Part shown: piece by piece, positions 61,566 through 64,000 of the stretch
Position numbering within the stretch: position 1 is the first letter of the stretch
Layout: every line of letters begins with the position of its first letter
The notes under the pieces: generated by a model
What the model saw: the letters and a program-made list of their open reading frames with translations, nothing else
Databases searched by the model: none
Told to the model about the DNA's origin: nothing
Translations under genes and position numbers: made by a program
Assembly (NCBI GenBank): GCA_900066355.1
Contig: FMEL01000014.1
Span: 1 to 64,000, forward strand
Length of the DNA: 64,000 nucleotides
Direction: 5' to 3'
DNA from: an uncultured Ruminococcus sp.
GTDB lineage: Bacteria; Bacillota; Clostridia; Lachnospirales; Lachnospiraceae

Positions 61566-63011
61566 CTACAGATTCTTTCTTCTTTCTACTTCTTTTACAA
61601 GAGCCTCGCGTACCGCATCCGGACTTGCCTTGCCCTTCAGTTCCCTCATCATCTTACCGACAAAGAATCCGAAAACTTTTTCTTTGCCGCCGAGAAGCTC
61701 TTCCAACGGTCCCGGGTTCTCATCCATGATCTTCTGTAATGTATCATTGAGAAGTCCGGTATCTTCAACAATTTTCAGACCGTGTTCTTCAATATAAGTT
61801 ACCGGCTCAATGTCTTCTTCAAAGACTTTTTCAAAGACTTTCTTTGCATTCTGGGCGCTGACTTCTTTTTTCTCCACCATGGAAATCAGATCTGAAAGAT
61901 GTTTTGGTGCAAAGGAAACATTTTCTACATCAAGTCCTTTATCTTTGGTAAGGCGGAGAACTTCTCCCATAAACCAGTTGGCTGCTTTCTTCGGATTGCC
62001 GCAGAGCTTTGCCACTTCCTCAAACAGCAACGAAAGATGTCTGGACTCTGTAAGAATTCCTGCGTCATATGCGGACAATTCATATTCTGACTGATAACGA
62101 AGCTGTTTTTCTTCTCTGAGTTCCGGCTGTGATTCACGTATCTGCTGAATCCACTCATCAGATATATGAATCGGTGGAAGATCCGGGTCCGGGAAATAAC
62201 GGTAATCTTTGGCATCTTCTTTTGATCTCATTGCATGGGAAGATTCTTTGTTATCATCCCAGCGACGTGTTTCCTGGATAACAGTTCTTCCCTCTTCGAT
62301 CAGTTCAATCTGACGTTCTCTTTCTCCCTCGATGGCTCTTGCAATTGCCTTAAAGGAGTTCAGGTTCTTCATCTCTGTTCTTGTTCCAAAAGATTCACTT
62401 CCAACTTCACGGACAGACAGGTTGACGTCAGCTCGCATGGAACCTTCCTGCAATTTGCAGTCAGATACACCGAGATACTGCATCATACAGCGCAGTTTTT
62501 CAAGGTATGCAATAACCTCTTCTGAGCTTCTCATGTCCGGTTCGGAAACGATCTCGATCAGCGGCACACCGCTTCGGTTATAATCTACCAGTGAACAATC
62601 TTCCCACTCATCATGAATCAGTTTACCTGCATCTTCTTCCATATGCATTTCGTGAATGCGGACTTTTTTCTTTCCTGCAGAAGTCTCGATTTCTACCCAT
62701 CCGTCATGGCAGATGGGCAGATACAGCTGGGAAATCTGATAGTTCTGCGGGTTATCCGGATAAAAATAGTTCTTTCTGTCAAATTTACAATACTGATTAA
62801 TCTGGCAGTTTGCTGCAATTCCGGCCTTCAGTGCAAATTCTACTACCTTACGGTTCAGAACAGGCAGCGATCCCGGCATACCGGTGCAGACCGGACAGGT
62901 ATGTGTATTCGGAGCGCCCCCGAATTCTGTGGAGCATCCGCAGAAAATCTTTGTTTTTGTTGCAAGTTCTACATGGACTTCAAGGCCAATGACTGTCTCA
63001 TACTGTTTCAT
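61566..63011 (-). CDS. gatB: Aspartyl/glutamyl-tRNA amidotransferase subunit B
   Basis: A 481-residue GatB. Start MKQYETVIGLEVHVELATKTK, kinase-like GatB domain with a four-Cys zinc site (FCGCSTEF...CPVC), catalytic HEMHMEEDAGK region, and the C-terminal YqeY-type domain. It phosphorylates the tRNA-bound Glu or Asp for amidation with ammonia from GatA. Overlaps the gatA stop by four bases. Confidence 0.98.
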   Translation of the reverse strand: MKQYETVIGLEVHVELATKTKIFCGCSTEFGGAPNTHTCPVCTGMPGSLPVLNRKVVEFALKAGIAANCQINQYCKFDRKNYFYPDNPQNYQISQLYLPICHDGWVEIETSAGKKKVRIHEMHMEEDAGKLIHDEWEDCSLVDYNRSGVPLIEIVSEPDMRSSEEVIAYLEKLRCMMQYLGVSDCKLQEGSMRADVNLSVREVGSESFGTRTEMKNLNSFKAIARAIEGERERQIELIEEGRTVIQETRRWDDNKESSHAMRSKEDAKDYRYFPDPDLPPIHISDEWIQQIRESQPELREEKQLRYQSEYELSAYDAGILTESRHLSLLFEEVAKLCGNPKKAANWFMGEVLRLTKDKGLDVENVSFAPKHLSDLISMVEKKEVSAQNAKKVFEKVFEEDIEPVTYIEEHGLKIVEDTGLLNDTLQKIMDENPGPLEELLGGKEKVFGFFVGKMMRELKGKASPDAVREALVKEVERRKNL

Positions 63012-64000
63012 GCCTTTTTGCCTCCTTTCTCCGGAGTGGGGAATGCTCCCCTTACTGCCTCATAGGCAGCGGCTGCACGGAGGATCTTCTTCTCTGCAAA
63101 ACAGTCACCGATCATCTGGATACCGATTGGCATTCCGGCTTTGTCCATTCCACATGGAACCGTGATTCCCGGCAAACCACAGAGATTGACTGCAACGGTA
63201 TAAACATCACCAAGATACATGGCAAGCGGGTCTTTCAGACTTTCCCCGATCTTTGGTGCTGTATAAGGTGCCGCCGGTGCAAGTATCACATCATATTTTT
63301 CAAATGCCTGATCAAACTCTTTCTTGATCAGTGCTTTTGTACGCAGTGCTTTCAGATAATATGCGTCATAATATCCGGAACTTAATACAAATGAACCAAG
63401 CATAATACGACGTTTGACTTCCTCACCAAAAGCTTCTGTTCTCGTTTTCTTATACATGTCGTGCAATCCCTCATACTCAGCTGCACGATAACCATATTTC
63501 ACACCGTCAAAACGCTCCAGGTTTGAGCTTGCCTCTGCGCTGGCAATGATATAATATGCAGGAATCATATATTCCATAGTTTCTACAGAGAAAAACTCTA
63601 CGATTGCACCCTGTTCGGTAAGTGTCTTCAAAACATTCATAAAAGAATCCTTCACTTCCGGGTCAAGACCTTTTGCAAGAAATTCTTTCGGCACACCGAA
63701 TTTCATGCCGAGAAGTTTCTTTTCTTCCAGACTCTTACTGAAATCAAGATCATTTCTTTCAAGTGAAGTGCTGTCTTTCGGATCATGTCCGGCAATCACC
63801 TCAAGAAGAGCGGCACAGTCTGCCACATTCTTTCCTACCGGTCCGATCTGATCCAGCGAAGACGCATAGGCAACCAGACCATAACGGGATACGGTACCGT
63901 ATGTTGGCTTGATTCCGGTCACGCCACAAAAAGAACTCGGCTGACGGATAGAGCCACCGGTATCAGAACCAAGTGCCAGAAAAGTTTCTCCTGCTGCAAC
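63008..64000 (-). CDS. gatA: Glu-tRNA(Gln) amidotransferase subunit A, cut by the right window edge
   Basis: The visible 330 residues are the C-terminal part of a GatA amidase. It contains the Ser-based active-site region GSDTGGSIRQPSSFCGVTG followed by IKPTYG (about the window end), the GLVAYASSLDQIGPV motif, and the C-terminal half of the amidase fold. The catalytic Lys and N-terminus lie past position 64000. The frame continues open to the edge, so the apparent Met at 63922 (a GTG codon) is not the real start. Confidence 0.96.
   Translation of the reverse strand, partial: VAAGETFLALGSDTGGSIRQPSSFCGVTGIKPTYGTVSRYGLVAYASSLDQIGPVGKNVADCAALLEVIAGHDPKDSTSLERNDLDFSKSLEEKKLLGMKFGVPKEFLAKGLDPEVKDSFMNVLKTLTEQGAIVEFFSVETMEYMIPAYYIIASAEASSNLERFDGVKYGYRAAEYEGLHDMYKKTRTEAFGEEVKRRIMLGSFVLSSGYYDAYYLKALRTKALIKKEFDQAFEKYDVILAPAAPYTAPKIGESLKDPLAMYLGDVYTVAVNLCGLPGITVPCGMDKAGMPIGIQMIGDCFAEKKILRAAAAYEAVRGAFPTPEKGGKKA

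Noticed and set aside
63008..63922. Complete short amidase gene starting at 63922
   Set aside because: That codon is GTG inside an open frame reaching the window edge; the active-site region lies upstream of it.

Overview
The window looks like chromosome of a gut-type Lachnospiraceae (Clostridia, low-GC Firmicutes). Evidence: strong AGGAGG ribosome binding sites, a T-box in front of leuA, LL-diaminopimelate aminotransferase, a SipW-type signal peptidase, gatA/gatB, and many large secreted proteins with Big_2, FnIII and cell-wall-binding-like repeats. The genus cannot be fixed from what is visible. Nearly all genes are on the minus strand.

Layout. 1-3231: AT-rich accessory DNA with a three-gene operon of unknown proteins, about 700 bp of phased repeats that look like a plasmid or element origin or partition region, and one more unknown gene. 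3258-23631: a minus-strand operon of about 20 kb, preceded by a cobalamin riboswitch and by a promoter with a run of eight G in its spacer. Its genes encode three large surface proteins, an alpha/alpha-barrel protein, a MoxR ATPase, a DUF58 protein, a membrane transglutaminase-like protein, a DUF4430 protein, a 1690-residue beta-propeller surface protein and a leucine-rich repeat protein. DUF4430 and the alpha/alpha barrel are the two modules that make up animal transcobalamin and intrinsic factor. This operon is therefore my main candidate for an undescribed system: a B12-controlled, possibly phase-variable cell-surface apparatus for corrinoid capture.

23789-27200: a small integrated element with an HUH replication protein, an XRE regulator and unknown genes, and no intact integrase. 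27319-38331: metA (predicted acetyl-CoA specific), ligA, a pseudouridine synthase, small exported proteins, tRNA-Arg(CCG), two membrane proteins and a three-subunit xanthine dehydrogenase family enzyme. 38535-40567: leuA with its T-box leader. 40602-46168: a dlt-like operon (MBOAT, SGNH protein, amino-acid adenylating enzyme, PLP decarboxylase, carrier protein) that may put a decarboxylated amino acid on a surface polymer. 46188-49506: a MITE-like repeat and four secreted proteins, two of them transglutaminase-like. 49644-54896: tRNA-Pro(GGG) and a SipW/TasA-like export cluster with a large adhesin. 55067-64000: housekeeping genes (ilvC, ilvN, a phosphatase, a HAD hydrolase, an M18 aminopeptidase, dapL, gatB, and gatA cut by the window edge).

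All family assignments were made by eye from motifs. No database search was run.
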